Assembly (NCBI GenBank): GCA_030614785.1 | Contig: JAUWTJ010000011.1 | Coordinates: 1-64,000, forward strand | Origin: Alphaproteobacteria bacterium | GTDB lineage: Bacteria > Pseudomonadota > Alphaproteobacteria > M2410 | Direction: 5' to 3' | Length of the DNA stretch: 64,000 nt | In this document: positions 9,949-20,610 of the stretch, piece by piece | Layout of the letters: each line of letters opens with the position of its first letter | How positions within the stretch are numbered: the stretch's first letter is position 1 | Notes under the pieces: model-generated | The model's database searches: none | The model's input: only the letters and a program-made list of their open reading frames with translations | What the model was told of the DNA's origin: nothing | Position numbers and translations under genes: made by a program

Positions 9949-10872
9949 TTACTGCCTGACTATTGTGTAGCCTTCATTTTCGAGCAATTCTATAACGTTG
10001 TTTTTCCCCGCCAGGTGGCCGGCGCCAACGGCGACGAAGTATTTGCCATCACTTTCCAACATAGTTTTTAATGGTTCGATCCAGTTGCGATTGCGCTTGT
10101 AGAGTACAGCGTCAATAAGCTCCGGGGTCTTCGCCATTGACGTGTTCAGGATTTCAGCGACGGCTGCGATGTCTCCTTGTGACCAGGCCTCAATCATTAG
10201 TCCCATCATCTGTTCGATGTCTACAAGGTCTTCAATCGACGCCAACAGGATATTGACCTGAACCTGGTCAGGATGATCGGCAAGGGCGCGAATGCCGGCA
10301 TCACCGGACTCCAGATAACCCAGAGCCATTGCGTTCCTTTTGGCCACGGCAAGGAAGACTTGCTCAACACCGCTGTCAGGCTCGAACCCAAGGCTGAACA
10401 TCGCAGTCAAACCGGCCTGGAGCGAAACGAACCACGGCTTGAGCGCGGCCGCACCATCGACTGACATCCCCCACGGCTTGATGGCCGCATCGATACGCTC
10501 AACCTCATCATCTTTAAAGTAGGATCGAAGCGTCTTGCCCTCCGGGTTGAAGGCATACTTTTGCATGAGCGCGCCAATTTCGGCTTCGTTTGAAGTGTCG
10601 GCCTCAAGGACCAGCGTATCTGATGCGGCCATTGCAGTCACAATCGTTTCATTCTGCCATTCAAGATCCATCGGCAGGAGATGGAACGTACCGAAGAGAT
10701 AAAGCTCCGCCTTGCCGCCCTCGACCTTCCAGATTGCCGGCCCCGGTGTTGGCTCGTTGCCAGCTTGTTGTGACCAACAGATCGCGAGAACGACCAGGAC
10801 AATTGCCAGGACGGTTATCAGGGATTGCGGGAGAAGTGAAACACGCGGCAGTCTCATGAATGCTTGCCTCAA
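9949..10872 (-). CDS. TraB/GumN family protein
   Basis: PAIWKVEGGKAELYLFGTFHLLPMDLEW...YFVAVGAGHLAGKNNVIELLENEGYTI. Confidence 0.88.
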   Translation of the reverse strand: MRQAFMRLPRVSLLPQSLITVLAIVLVVLAICWSQQAGNEPTPGPAIWKVEGGKAELYLFGTFHLLPMDLEWQNETIVTAMAASDTLVLEADTSNEAEIGALMQKYAFNPEGKTLRSYFKDDEVERIDAAIKPWGMSVDGAAALKPWFVSLQAGLTAMFSLGFEPDSGVEQVFLAVAKRNAMALGYLESGDAGIRALADHPDQVQVNILLASIEDLVDIEQMMGLMIEAWSQGDIAAVAEILNTSMAKTPELIDAVLYKRNRNWIEPLKTMLESDGKYFVAVGAGHLAGKNNVIELLENEGYTIVRQ

Positions 10873-10901
10873 TGAAATGCAGGGGGGATATATATAGAAG
10901 C

Positions 10902-11792
10902 CTACCGAATTTTCTCCGGCGCCCCGCTGGCCACTATGTCATCCGCTTTTGAGATACTGACATCAGACAGGACAAGTCTTTTCTCTTTATACGTATCGCC
11001 AATGTACTGACGCAGATTGCGGTTCTCGTCGTCGTCTGTGATCATCTGGTCAAGTGGCATTGCCATTTTCGACCACTTGTTTTCCGGTTCGACCCCGGAG
11101 GCAATTTTGTTTGCCAGCGAAAGCCAGACCATACCTTGCACATCGTCGAGATCGACACCGGTTCCGGCAAAATAGAGTTGGGCCAGTTTGAACCTTGCAA
11201 GCGCGATGCCGTCGAGGCTGGCCAGCCGAAACCATTGAGAGGCGTGATAGGGCGCGGGTTCAAGGCCGTGTTGGTGATCCCCGTAAAGAAACAATTCACC
11301 AAGGTCGAACCGGGCAATCGGATGACCCGCCTCGGCAGCCATATAGAGCCATTTTGAGGCCTCGCGCAGGTCAATCTCTTCGACACCCTGTCCCAACCGG
11401 TAATTAGTGGCGAGCTTCACAGCGCTCTCGACATGTCCTTGCTCTGCTGCCTTTTGATAGAATGAATTTGCAACTTCGAGGTCCTGGCCAACCCCCTCGC
11501 CAGCAGCATACATATTGCCAACAAAATATTGCGCAACGGGGTTGCCGCGATTAGCGTCTGATTCCCATTCCAGAAAGGCCTCGCGAGGGCGTCCCGCTGC
11601 GTAAGCGGTCTGACCGCTTTCAAAGTCCGCGAGGGCCGGGCCACAAACCAGCCCCCCTGCCCCAGCTGCACCACCAGTCAGTATAACGGCGATGATGATC
11701 GTCTTCATCCGCATCATAGCAAAGGCCTTCTCTTCACAACATTCGATCAGGCGGCTCCCTGAAGGCGTTCCAGGGCTTCGTTCAGTTTGCAT
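10902..11792 (-). CDS. Sel1-like repeat protein, likely exported; true start probably downstream of the ORF-track start (overlaps valS 3' end)
   Basis: Sel1 repeats: [56 protein letters not shown]... Confidence 0.8.
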   Translation of the reverse strand: MQTERSPGTPSGSRLIECCEEKAFAMMRMKTIIIAVILTGGAAGAGGLVCGPALADFESGQTAYAAGRPREAFLEWESDANRGNPVAQYFVGNMYAAGEGVGQDLEVANSFYQKAAEQGHVESAVKLATNYRLGQGVEEIDLREASKWLYMAAEAGHPIARFDLGELFLYGDHQHGLEPAPYHASQWFRLASLDGIALARFKLAQLYFAGTGVDLDDVQGMVWLSLANKIASGVEPENKWSKMAMPLDQMITDDDENRNLRQYIGDTYKEKRLVLSDVSISKADDIVASGAPEKIR

Positions 11793-14410
11793 TTGACCTC
11801 TTCGGCTTCAGCCTTTCTGGATCGTTGCTCTTCAACAACCTCCTCGGGGGCCCTGGCGAGGAATTTTTCGTTCGACAATTTGGCATCAAATTTCTTAATT
11901 TCGCTTGCCGCTTTATCGATTTCCCTGGTCAACCTCGCCGTCTCCTGGTTGATATCGATAACCCCCTCAAGTGGCAGGAATATGGTCGCTTCATCAATAA
12001 CTGTCTGGACCGCTCCCTTTGGCATCTCCTCGGTGGTTCCAAGTGTGCCAAGACGGGCCAGAGTCTCGATAATGACTGCGTGTCTGGTCAACCGATCAAG
12101 ATTGATGTCAGAGAGGCCTTTGACAAGAATATCGATCTTGGCGCCACCGGGAACATTCATTTCCGAGCGGATCGAGCGGATTTCTGAAACGATCCGTATC
12201 AGCCAATCGATTTCGTCAACGCTCTCGCGATCCACATTGATGGACGAAACATCAGGCCACGACGTAAGCATAAGTGCGCCATCGCGCCCGCCTGCGTTCT
12301 CGCCAATGCGCGCCCAGAGTTCCTCGGTGATAAAGGGCATGAAGGGATGCAGGACAATGAGGATCTGATCAAGCGCCCAGGCGACGCAGGCACGGGTTTC
12401 GCGCTGTACATCAAGGTCATCCCCGTTGAGGAGCGGTTTGATGAGTTCCACGTACCAGTCGCAAAAGACACGCCAAACGAAACGGTAGGCCGCATTGGCG
12501 GCATCATTAAACCGATAGCCTTCAATCCCTTCAACAATGCCATCAACCGCACCGGCCAGTTCGCCAACGACCCACTTGTTGATGGTCTGTTTACAGGTAT
12601 CTGGATCAAAGTCAGCTTGCGGAATACATTCATTCATTTCTGCGAAACGCGCAACATTCCACAGCTTGGTGCCGAAATTGCGATAACCTTCAATGCGTGA
12701 TTTGGCGAGCAGAATATCCCGCCCCTGAGCGGCCATGGCGGTGAGTGTAAAGCGAACAGCATCGGCGCCGAATTCATCAAGCAGAGCCAGAGGATCGACC
12801 GCATTGCCCTTTGATTTGGACATCTTCTTGCCGTGTTCGTCCCGGATGAGAGAGTGGATATAGACGGTGTGGAACGGAACTTCATCCATGAAGTGAAGTC
12901 CCATCATCATCATCCGGGCGACCCAGAAAAAGATAATATCAAACGCGGTGACCAGTACATCTGTCTGGTAGTAGCGCGCAAGCTCTGGCGTCTGATCCGG
13001 CCATCCCAGGGTCGAGAACGGCCACAAAGCTGAAGAAAACCAGGTGTCCAGGACATCCTCGTCACGAACGAGATCGACGGTCTTGCCGTAATGTTTTGCC
13101 GCCGCCTCTTGCGCGGCCTCTTCTGTCTCTTCAACAAAAACCTCACCGTCCGGGCCATACCAGGCCGGAATTTGGTGCCCCCACCACAGTTGTCGGGAGA
13201 TGCACCACGGCTGAATATTCCGCATCCACGAGTAGTAGGTCTTCTCCCAGTTTTTCGGGACGAAAACCGTATCGCCTTTCTCGACGGCGGCAATGGCAGG
13301 CCTGGCCATCTCCGCGGCATTGACATACCATTGGTCGGTCAGCCAGGGTTCAATGACAACCTCGGACCGGTCGCCATAGGGAACCATCAATGTGTGGTCC
13401 TCAATCTTTTCGACAAGCCCCAATGCGTCAAGATCCGCAACAATGCGCTTGCGCGCCTCAAACCGCTCCAAACCTTGATAGGCTTCGGGAACTTCTTCAT
13501 TCAAATTTGCATGCTGATCAAAAATATTGATCAGGGGCAGGTTGTGGCGACGACCCACTTCATAGTCATTAAAGTCATGTGCCGGTGTGATCTTTACCGC
13601 ACCAGATCCCTGCTCGGGGTCTGCGTATTCGTCAGCAACAATTGGAATGAGGCGGTCTGTCAGAGGCAGGCGGACATGTTTGCCAATCAAATCCTTGTAG
13701 CGTTCATCGTCGGGATGGACCGCAACAGCGGTGTCGCCAAGCATGGTTTCAGGGCGTGTGGTCGCGACCGTGATGGTGCGCCCCTTCTCGCCTTCGACCG
13801 GATATCTGAAGTGCCACATGAAGCCTTTGACCTCGCGGGCCTCGACCTCGAGATCAGATATCGCCGTCAGAAGTTTCGGATCCCAATTGACAAGGCGCTT
13901 GTCCTTGTAAATCAGTCCCTCCTTGTGAAGCTGAACAAAGACCTTACGGACCGCCTTTGACAGGCCCTCATCCATCGTGAAGCGTTCTCGGCTCCAGTCA
14001 CACGATACGCCGAGGCGTCTGAGCTGCGTGGTAATGGTTCCGCCGCTCTCCTCTTTCCAGTCCCATACCCTCTTGACGAAGGCCTCGCGCCCCATGGTGC
14101 GACGGTCGGTTTGATTTTCCTCCATCAGCTTGCGTTCAACAACCATTTGCGTGGCGATCCCTGCATGGTCGGTCCCGCATTGCCACAGGACGTCCTTGCC
14201 GCGCATGCGTTCAAACCGGACGAGAATGTCCTGCAGCGTATTGTTGAGGGCATGGCCGATGTGGAGGCTCCCGGTGACGTTGGGCGGCGGAATCACGATG
14301 CAGAACGCGTCCTCGGCCGTGTTACCGGAAGCCTTGAAGGCCCCGCTTTCTTCCCAATCCTTATAGATCCGCTGCTCGGCCTCGCCGGGCTGGAACGTCT
14401 TGCTCAACAT
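11747..14410 (-). CDS. valS: Valyl-tRNA synthetase
   Basis: [56 protein letters not shown]; 887 aa. Confidence 0.97.
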   Translation of the reverse strand: MLSKTFQPGEAEQRIYKDWEESGAFKASGNTAEDAFCIVIPPPNVTGSLHIGHALNNTLQDILVRFERMRGKDVLWQCGTDHAGIATQMVVERKLMEENQTDRRTMGREAFVKRVWDWKEESGGTITTQLRRLGVSCDWSRERFTMDEGLSKAVRKVFVQLHKEGLIYKDKRLVNWDPKLLTAISDLEVEAREVKGFMWHFRYPVEGEKGRTITVATTRPETMLGDTAVAVHPDDERYKDLIGKHVRLPLTDRLIPIVADEYADPEQGSGAVKITPAHDFNDYEVGRRHNLPLINIFDQHANLNEEVPEAYQGLERFEARKRIVADLDALGLVEKIEDHTLMVPYGDRSEVVIEPWLTDQWYVNAAEMARPAIAAVEKGDTVFVPKNWEKTYYSWMRNIQPWCISRQLWWGHQIPAWYGPDGEVFVEETEEAAQEAAAKHYGKTVDLVRDEDVLDTWFSSALWPFSTLGWPDQTPELARYYQTDVLVTAFDIIFFWVARMMMMGLHFMDEVPFHTVYIHSLIRDEHGKKMSKSKGNAVDPLALLDEFGADAVRFTLTAMAAQGRDILLAKSRIEGYRNFGTKLWNVARFAEMNECIPQADFDPDTCKQTINKWVVGELAGAVDGIVEGIEGYRFNDAANAAYRFVWRVFCDWYVELIKPLLNGDDLDVQRETRACVAWALDQILIVLHPFMPFITEELWARIGENAGGRDGALMLTSWPDVSSINVDRESVDEIDWLIRIVSEIRSIRSEMNVPGGAKIDILVKGLSDINLDRLTRHAVIIETLARLGTLGTTEEMPKGAVQTVIDEATIFLPLEGVIDINQETARLTREIDKAASEIKKFDAKLSNEKFLARAPEEVVEEQRSRKAEAEEVKCKLNEALERLQGAA

Positions 14411-14574
14411 TTTTCTTTGCTTCTCTTTTTCATTCAGTGTCGCATCCTGCGCACTTTGTGGAGGTATTTACGTGTTCAGAGACCTTTTTCCAACAAAAAC
14501 GGGCTTCAAACGAAAAAACCACCCTGCCGGGACAGGATGGTCAATTCTCATCATTTCCCTATATTTGGTTCGCG

Positions 14575-15183
14575 CTATGACACGCCGCCGCCTGACACGC
14601 GGTCGATCTCGCGCTGTACAAGCTCTTCTACAATTCCGGGAAGGTTTTCATCAAGCCATACCTTGAGAAGCGGTCTCAGGGAAGCAATCACAACTACCTC
14701 GACTGTGTTGGCCGAACCCAGAGTTGCTGTTTTGGCGAGACTGCCAAAGGCAGCCATTGCGGCGCCTGCCGCCACGTCACCCAGAAGACCGTCCTCACTC
14801 TCAACTGTCGGAGTCGAAGCCGCCGCTACCGGAGCGGGCTCTGGCTGTGGCTCACGTTCCGGCTCGGGCTCGGGCTCGGGCTCGGGCGCGGGTTCTGGCT
14901 CGGGTTCCGGGAGAACTTCCCCCTCTGCCTCAACCATCATAAGATCATCATCGCCAATGGGCTCTTCTTCGGCCACGTCGGTTAAATCGAAAACATCTTC
15001 CTCTGGCTCAGGCTCGGGTTTTGGCTCAGGTTCCAGCGCAGGATCTGGCTCCTCGGCTTCAACCTCAGCCTCAGCTTCCGTGCCCACTTCTTCTGGATCA
15101 CCATCTTCGGAGATAATCCGCCTGATTGAGGCGAGGATTTCCTCCATTGTTGGTTCCTGTTGCGAGTTTTCCTGATCACTCAT
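14575..15183 (-). CDS. DUF2497 / PopZ-like polar organizing protein with acidic Pro-Glu linker
   Basis: N-terminal [17 protein letters not shown] and C-terminal [35 protein letters not shown] linker; located valS-tolC. Confidence 0.85.
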   Translation of the reverse strand: MSDQENSQQEPTMEEILASIRRIISEDGDPEEVGTEAEAEVEAEEPDPALEPEPKPEPEPEEDVFDLTDVAEEEPIGDDDLMMVEAEGEVLPEPEPEPAPEPEPEPEPEREPQPEPAPVAAASTPTVESEDGLLGDVAAGAAMAAFGSLAKTATLGSANTVEVVVIASLRPLLKVWLDENLPGIVEELVQREIDRVSGGGVS

Positions 15184-15388
15184 GAATGTACTCTCACCTA
15201 AGATTGCTCCAGCTGCCAGATCCGTTTTCAGATCTCATCTGCAAACACCAGTTATTCCACGACACCGGACCGGTTCGCGAATCACGGCCATCTTACGCCG
15301 GAATCGTGAAAAATGTCATACACCGCGCCAAAATTATGCCGCCTGGGGCCGGTTTTGTCATAACTCAAATAATTTGTGGATTTTGCCA

Positions 15389-16756
15389 CTACTGTTCCGC
15401 CACGGTCAGGCCCAGATCAGCGGCACTCAGGCGGCCAACAGAGGCAAGCAAGGCATAGGCCGCGACCATCTCGTTCCTGCGAGCTCCAACCAGAGTTACC
15501 CTTGCATCCAGCAGTTCCTGCTCGGCATCAAGCACATCGAGTGTGGTCCGCGAGCCGACCTGGGCTTCCTGCTGAACACCGTCAAAGGCTATCTCGTTTG
15601 CCCGGACCTGTTGCTGGCTGGAAATGATTGTCGCCTGAGTGGAGCGAAGTCCTTCCCAGGCGTTTATAACGCCTTCCCTGACAAGGCGCTCTGTCTCGGC
15701 GATTTGTATCCGGTTTTGATTGTTGACCTGTTTGGCCTGACGCAATCGAGAATAGACCGCCCCGCCCTGGTAGAGGGGTATCGTTACCTGGCCTGTCAGA
15801 AATGTCGTATCTGTTTCAGCAAAGCCACTGCTTACGCCCTGAACATAGTCCCGTTCATCTGTATAACTATAGGACCCTTGCAATGACACTTGCGGTAGCA
15901 GACCGCCCCGTGTTGCCTTGACGCCCTCTCTGGACGCTACTTCCCGCTCTCTTGCTGCGCTGAGAACCGGATTGGATTGCAGGGCGATAGCGACAGCCTC
16001 CGCTTCACTTTTCGGCATCGCGGCAAGTTCGGGAAGGTCCTCGATTGCTCCCATATTCACCGGGCTATGGCCGATGACACGCTCATAGGCCGACTGGCTG
16101 GCTATCAAGGCGGCTTCTGAACGCGTGAGGCGCGACTTTGATCCGGACAGACGCGCCTCGGCCTGGGCAACATCGGTTCGAGTAATCTCTCCAACGCGGA
16201 AACGATCCTGGGCAGCCTGCAACTGGCGCTCAAGAACCTGGACATTGTTGTGTGACAATTCCACGACTGATATATCGCGCAGAACATCGTAATAGGCTGT
16301 TACAGCATCAAACAGAACCTGTTGTTCAACCGACCGAAGGTTGGCTTCGGCGCCTCTGGTTTGAGCTTTTGCTGCTCTGGTTCCGTAATAAGTCTGGCCG
16401 CCCCTGAAAACCGGCAGGGAAACGACCGCAGCTCCGGAAAGAGGGCTGGTGGAGGTTTCAACATCAGGTGTCAGCGGATCATCGTCCTTGCCGGTGAAGT
16501 CCTGACTGGCAATTGACCCTTGAAGGGTAACGGTGGGAAGCCAGCCCGCCTGCGCCTGGCGAACATTTTCGCCTGTGGCCATCAGACCCGCCCGCTCGGC
16601 CTGCAGTGTAGGATTGGAGCCGTAGGCCGCAGCCAGGGCTTCGTTGAGCGTCTCGGCCTGCGCATTGGCCACGCCAACCGCAACAAGAGCCGAGCTCAAA
16701 AGAAGTGAGCGGATAATTTGTGCGGATTTCCCGCTTCTGTATTTTTTCAACAACAC
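15389..16756 (-). CDS. tolC: TolC family outer membrane efflux protein
   Basis: ETLNEALAAAYGSNPTLQAERAGLMATGENVRQAQAGWLPTVTLQGS...YDVLRDISVVELSHNNVQVLERQLQAAQDRFRVGEITRTDVAQAEARL. Confidence 0.92.
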   Translation of the reverse strand: MLLKKYRSGKSAQIIRSLLLSSALVAVGVANAQAETLNEALAAAYGSNPTLQAERAGLMATGENVRQAQAGWLPTVTLQGSIASQDFTGKDDDPLTPDVETSTSPLSGAAVVSLPVFRGGQTYYGTRAAKAQTRGAEANLRSVEQQVLFDAVTAYYDVLRDISVVELSHNNVQVLERQLQAAQDRFRVGEITRTDVAQAEARLSGSKSRLTRSEAALIASQSAYERVIGHSPVNMGAIEDLPELAAMPKSEAEAVAIALQSNPVLSAAREREVASREGVKATRGGLLPQVSLQGSYSYTDERDYVQGVSSGFAETDTTFLTGQVTIPLYQGGAVYSRLRQAKQVNNQNRIQIAETERLVREGVINAWEGLRSTQATIISSQQQVRANEIAFDGVQQEAQVGSRTTLDVLDAEQELLDARVTLVGARRNEMVAAYALLASVGRLSAADLGLTVAEQ

Positions 16757-17006
16757 CTGAAGTCTCCTTATCGATCACAATGCCATGCGGATTTTGCAAT
16801 TGCTGATGGTCTGCAAATTTGACCGAAGATCCCCAAGATCTACCTCGGCTCTGGACTAACTACACTAGTATGATGAACAGAGGGCGTAAAGCGGTCTCAA
16901 CACCGCTGGAGTGCACTCACAATAGCGAGCCCCGATTATGTGATAAAATGCACGCTGAAACAAAGACCTGGGATCGTTTTTTGATCCTGTACTCAGAATA
17001 CCTGGA

Positions 17007-17672
17007 CTAAAAGACAAATTCGCTTTCCTGCTCAAACCCGGGAAGTGGCGGAGCACTGGCGTCGAAAAGTTCCACAGCAACAAAGTTATCCTTGTTGCGA
17101 GTGACAATCGTTGCACGTCCCACCTTGCCATTTTGAATTATGACAGCCATACGGCCGCCTTCTGCCAACTGATCTTCAATTTGCGGGCACCTGCGCGCAA
17201 GCGCGCCATCAACGAAAATAATGTCGTAGGGCCCCTGTTTTGCGAGGCCGCCTGCAAGCGATCCCGTTACCACCGCAACGTTGTCGATTTCCAGTTCTCC
17301 CAGGGTCTTTGTCGCCTTCGCAGCCAGGTCCTCGTCACTTTCAAGGGCAATGACCGCTTCTGTCAGTTTACCCATCACCGCAGCCGCATAACCGGTGGCG
17401 CAGCCGATAACCAGCGATACCGCGCCCGGTGTAACGCGAGCGCCCTGCATCAACTTTGCAAACGCTCGCGGGCGCATGAGATATCGGCCATCGGCGATCT
17501 CGATAGTGTTGTCCGAATAAGCCAGTGATTGCTTCGCCTTTGGAACAAAGCGCTCCCTGGGCAGATCCAGCATGACGGCCTGCAATTTCTTGTCACTGAC
17601 ATCATTGGTTCGAACCTGACCTTCCAGCATGTTTTTCCGTGCACTCTCAAAATCGGTCATGGCTCTATCCAA
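17007..17672 (-). CDS. pcm: Protein-L-isoaspartate O-methyltransferase family protein
   Basis: ARKNMLEGQVRTNDVSDKKLQAVMLDLPRERFVP...YLMRPRAFAKLMQGARVTPGAVSLVIGCATGYAAAVM. Confidence 0.85.
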   Translation of the reverse strand: MDRAMTDFESARKNMLEGQVRTNDVSDKKLQAVMLDLPRERFVPKAKQSLAYSDNTIEIADGRYLMRPRAFAKLMQGARVTPGAVSLVIGCATGYAAAVMGKLTEAVIALESDEDLAAKATKTLGELEIDNVAVVTGSLAGGLAKQGPYDIIFVDGALARRCPQIEDQLAEGGRMAVIIQNGKVGRATIVTRNKDNFVAVELFDASAPPLPGFEQESEFVF

Positions 17673-17942
17673 AGTTTGTGAAATTTGCGTCTGCGGTACT
17701 TGTCGTTGAGATCTTCTGGTGCCGGATCCGCTATCGAATCAAATCTCCGGCAAAATGCATGGCAGGCTTATACCGCTGCGACCAGCCAATGACAATATTG
17801 CACACCGTCGGTCATGGCGTGAGTCCAATTGGTGCGACCATTTCTCCACAATCCCGTACCACGGCGCTTCACAAGCTTTATCGAGCGTCGCGCATCATTC
17901 CGTTGCCAGAGCCAGCCGTCTCTGTTATATCGCCCATCTTCT

Positions 17943-18016
17943 GGCCACGTGGCGGAGTGGTTACGCAACGGTTTGCAAAACCGTGTACTCCGGTTCAATT
18001 CCGGACGTGGCCTCCA
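17943..18016 (+). tRNA. tRNA-Cys (GCA)
   Basis: GGCCACG...CGTGGCC acceptor stem; anticodon stem-loop AACGGTTTGCAAAACCG with GCA; TTCAATT T-loop; encoded CCA. Confidence 0.93.
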
Positions 18017-18189
18017 TTCTTCCTTATGCCCGCAGTTATTCTGCCCTTTTGGGCGCGCCCGAGCGGCGAACTGCTGCAGCCTCAAGCCTGCTTACGGAAA
18101 AAGCCTTCTGTTAACCCTTTGTTAAGAGAATGGGGTGATCCTGTCATTGTCTTCCCTTGAAGACACCCCACCATTTACCCAACACCTCC

Positions 18190-18222
18190 GGGGCCGCCTA
18201 CCCAGCGGCCCCAATTTCTTTT
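18190..18222 (+). terminator. Rho-independent terminator-like hairpin GGGGCCGC-N7-GCGGCCCC followed by T-rich run
   Basis: 8-bp perfect GC stem then AATTTCTTTT. Confidence 0.6.
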
Positions 18223-18255
18223 GGGCTCCGGCTTTCGAAAAGCTGACACAAACCC

Positions 18256-18570
18256 CTATTTTCCGTCTTTTTTTCCTTGCCCATTACGCCTGCGCCGCTC
18301 GCGCCAGATAACAAACCGGCGGCGAGCCCGACGAATCGGCGGCACGTCAATCGACAGAACGATGATACCCAATGGAATCATCCAGAAGCCAATCACCGGC
18401 AAAAACCCCAGCGTCCCCAATATGACCAGCAAGACACCGATCACCAGTCGCAACGGTCGGGATTTTGGCAGATGAAACATCCGGTTACCAATCTTCAGTT
18501 TTGACAAAATATCCTCCCAGGCGGGCTTTTTGCTATTATCCGGGTATCTGCGCTGCAATGCCAGCGGCAC
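18256..18570 (-). CDS. Small membrane protein of unknown function
   Basis: Hydrophobic LRLVIGVLLVILGTLGFLPVIGFWMIPLGIIVLSIDVPPIRRARRRF; basic tail. Confidence 0.65.
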   Translation of the reverse strand: MPLALQRRYPDNSKKPAWEDILSKLKIGNRMFHLPKSRPLRLVIGVLLVILGTLGFLPVIGFWMIPLGIIVLSIDVPPIRRARRRFVIWRERRRRNGQGKKDGK

Positions 18571-18652
18571 ATGGCCACTTTTTGTCTGGTGTTAGACAAA
18601 AGACTTTGTTAGAAGCGCCTCCTTATCGGACGTCTCAAGATGTCCGACCTGA

Positions 18653-18728
18653 TCCCCGGTAGCTCAGTTGGTAGAGCAATTGACTGTTAATCAATGGGTC
18701 GCTGGTTCGAGCCCGGCCCGGGGAGCCA
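18653..18728 (+). tRNA. tRNA-Asn (GTT)
   Basis: TCCCCGG/CCGGGGA acceptor stem; TTGACTGTTAATCAA anticodon arm; GGTTCGAGCC T-arm; GCCA 3' end. Confidence 0.95.
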
Positions 18729-18740
18729 GATAGAGGAAAG

Positions 18741-18767
18741 GCCCGGCGGATTGCCGGGCGTTTTTTT
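18741..18767 (+). terminator. Rho-independent terminator after tRNA-Asn
   Basis: GCCCGGC-GGATT-GCCGGGC then G and T7. Confidence 0.85.
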
Positions 18768-18794
18768 ATCTCAAATTGTCGCTCAAGTCGTCCG

Positions 18795-19205
18795 CTACGG
18801 AGTAACAGAAACACTCTTCACAAGTGCCACTATACGCTTGCGAATGGTCGGATCATCAATACTCACAAAAGCCTTGCAAAGATCGATGCCGCCAGGACTG
18901 CGGATAAACTCTTCGTATTTCTTCACAGTATCGTCTTTTGCACCTTCATAGGCCCCTGGAGCATCCAGAACGACCGCATCGGCACCTTCAAAAAAGGACT
19001 GAACCGTAACATTCAAAATTTCTGCTATCAGGTACAGACGGCTCGCGCCAATCCTGTTTGCACCCTTTTCATACTTCTGTACTTGCTGGAAAGTGATTCC
19101 CAGACGATTCGCGAGCTCGGTTTGACTCATACCTACAACAGCACGCCTCAACTTGACTTGCCCGCCGACATGAGCATCGATCGGATTTCGGACTAATTTT
19201 GTCAT
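18795..19205 (-). CDS. XRE-family helix-turn-helix transcriptional regulator
   Basis: VKLRRAVVGMSQTELANRLGITFQQVQKYEKGANRIGASRLYLIAEILNVTVQSFFEG; start trimmed to Met at 19205. Confidence 0.88.
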   Translation of the reverse strand: MTKLVRNPIDAHVGGQVKLRRAVVGMSQTELANRLGITFQQVQKYEKGANRIGASRLYLIAEILNVTVQSFFEGADAVVLDAPGAYEGAKDDTVKKYEEFIRSPGGIDLCKAFVSIDDPTIRKRIVALVKSVSVTP

Positions 19206-19375
19206 TCTTTTTACTTCTCCCTTCAATCGCCGCAATAAACCAATACGGTTGATTAGCGACGAGTCACTGTGCCATCTAACGATTATGGCTTCAACTGGTT
19301 TACTCACCTCAAAGGTGGATAGAAAAACTTTTACAACACTCTGTTTAGTGTATCAACCACAATGATGTTGCTGGA

Positions 19376-19464
19376 TTGCATTATATCCAAATTGTAATGC
19401 AACGCAGGGGATATTTCTGAAATACGGTAAACAGAAAACTTCGAAGTTCTCCAATATCCCTGCG
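19376..19464. other. Two adjacent inverted repeats in the divergent HTH/HPt intergenic region
   Basis: TTGCATTA(19376-19383)/TAATGCAA(19395-19402); CGCAGGGGATATT(19403-19415)/AATATCCCTGCG(19453-19464), with AACTTCGAAGTT palindrome at 19437-19448 inside. Confidence 0.75.
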
Positions 19465-19506
19465 GTACACCTGTATTGTGGGCCGCAGGAAAGTTAATTC
19501 AGGTGT

Positions 19507-19851
19507 TTGATGACCAGATCGATTAACCACGAAACTTTGTCAGAAATGACTGACAGCATCGGAACCAGCTCTGTGGCACGCATTATCAAGGTCTTTCTTG
19601 ATGAACTTGATTCCCAAATTGTCGATATCTGCTCTCATCTTGCGGCGGATCAACTTGACCAGGTCGAGAATTTGGCTCACTCACTGAAGAGCACCACCGC
19701 AACCTTTGGCGCCACCGACCTCAATATGATTGCTGAAAAACTTGAGCAGGCCGCCCGAAACGAAAATCGCAATACCCTTGTCCCTCTCGTCGAGAGTTTG
19801 CGACAATGCGCTCAGGAGACCAAACCTCTTTTTACATCGTATACTGAATAA
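19507..19851 (+). CDS. Histidine phosphotransfer (HPt) domain protein
   Basis: 114 aa, VENLAHSLKSTTATFGATDLNMIAEKLEQAAR matches HPt H-x-LKS motif. Confidence 0.85.
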   Translation: MMTRSINHETLSEMTDSIGTSSVARIIKVFLDELDSQIVDICSHLAADQLDQVENLAHSLKSTTATFGATDLNMIAEKLEQAARNENRNTLVPLVESLRQCAQETKPLFTSYTE

Positions 19852-19908
19852 TAAGGCACCCCTTTGCACCCTCCCCCCTTCAAATTCCTTACCCCGTCGT
19901 CTTTTGAC

Positions 19909-20547
19909 ATGACCGACGTCTCTATAAAAAAGAGCGAGACGGTTTATGAAGGCTATGCAGCGGTCAAGCGGTTGACCCTGCAACATGGCTTATTCGAAGG
20001 TGGCACGTCGGCCCCAATGACACGTGAAGTTTTTGTGTCCGGTGATGCAGTGGTGGTCATCCCCTATGATGTTCGACAACAAACTGTATTGCTCATTGAG
20101 CAATTTCGCGTGGCACCGCTACACCGCGGTGAACACCCGTGGATTTTCGAAGGCATCGCAGGGCGCATTGATGCGAACGAAATTGCCGAGGACGTCGCCA
20201 GGCGTGAAGCGATTGAAGAGGCCGGCTGCGCCCTTGATATTATGGAGAGGATTGGCGGGTTTTATCAGTCTCCGGGCATCTTTGCAGAGCATATAACCTA
20301 TTATTGCGCCCCGGCGGATCTTTCCCGTGCGGGTGGGATCTTCGGTCTTGATAATGAAAACGAGGATATTCGGGCCGTGGTTGTTCCACTCACCGAAGCG
20401 CTGGCGGCGGTTGACGACAACCGCATCGTCTCGGCACCCACCGCGCTGGCCCTTCTGTGGATTGCCCGCAACACGGAACGCCTGACCCGGCAATGGCTCG
20501 ACAGTAACCAGAGCGAACCTGACGCCAATCACACTTCCGTCACTTGA
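19909..20547 (+). CDS. NUDIX hydrolase, ADP-ribose pyrophosphatase type
   Basis: PWIFEGIAGRIDANEIAEDVARREAIEEAGCALD (Nudix-box variant); start trimmed to Met at 19909. Confidence 0.85.
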   Translation: MTDVSIKKSETVYEGYAAVKRLTLQHGLFEGGTSAPMTREVFVSGDAVVVIPYDVRQQTVLLIEQFRVAPLHRGEHPWIFEGIAGRIDANEIAEDVARREAIEEAGCALDIMERIGGFYQSPGIFAEHITYYCAPADLSRAGGIFGLDNENEDIRAVVVPLTEALAAVDDNRIVSAPTALALLWIARNTERLTRQWLDSNQSEPDANHTSVT

Positions 20548-20610
20548 AGTGCCGCGCCTGGCGCTTTAGGTTCCAAATAACAACGCATTCTACACGACAG
20601 GACACCCACA

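Noticed and set aside
14111-15175. 354-aa plus-strand ORF with long SGSGSGSG tract
   Set aside because: Antisense to valS and the PopZ-like gene; the repeat is the mirror of the EPEPEP linker codons.
17943-18728. tRNA-Cys/tRNA-Asn neighbourhood as a genomic island attachment site
   Set aside because: No integrase gene and no repeated tRNA 3' end noticed nearby.
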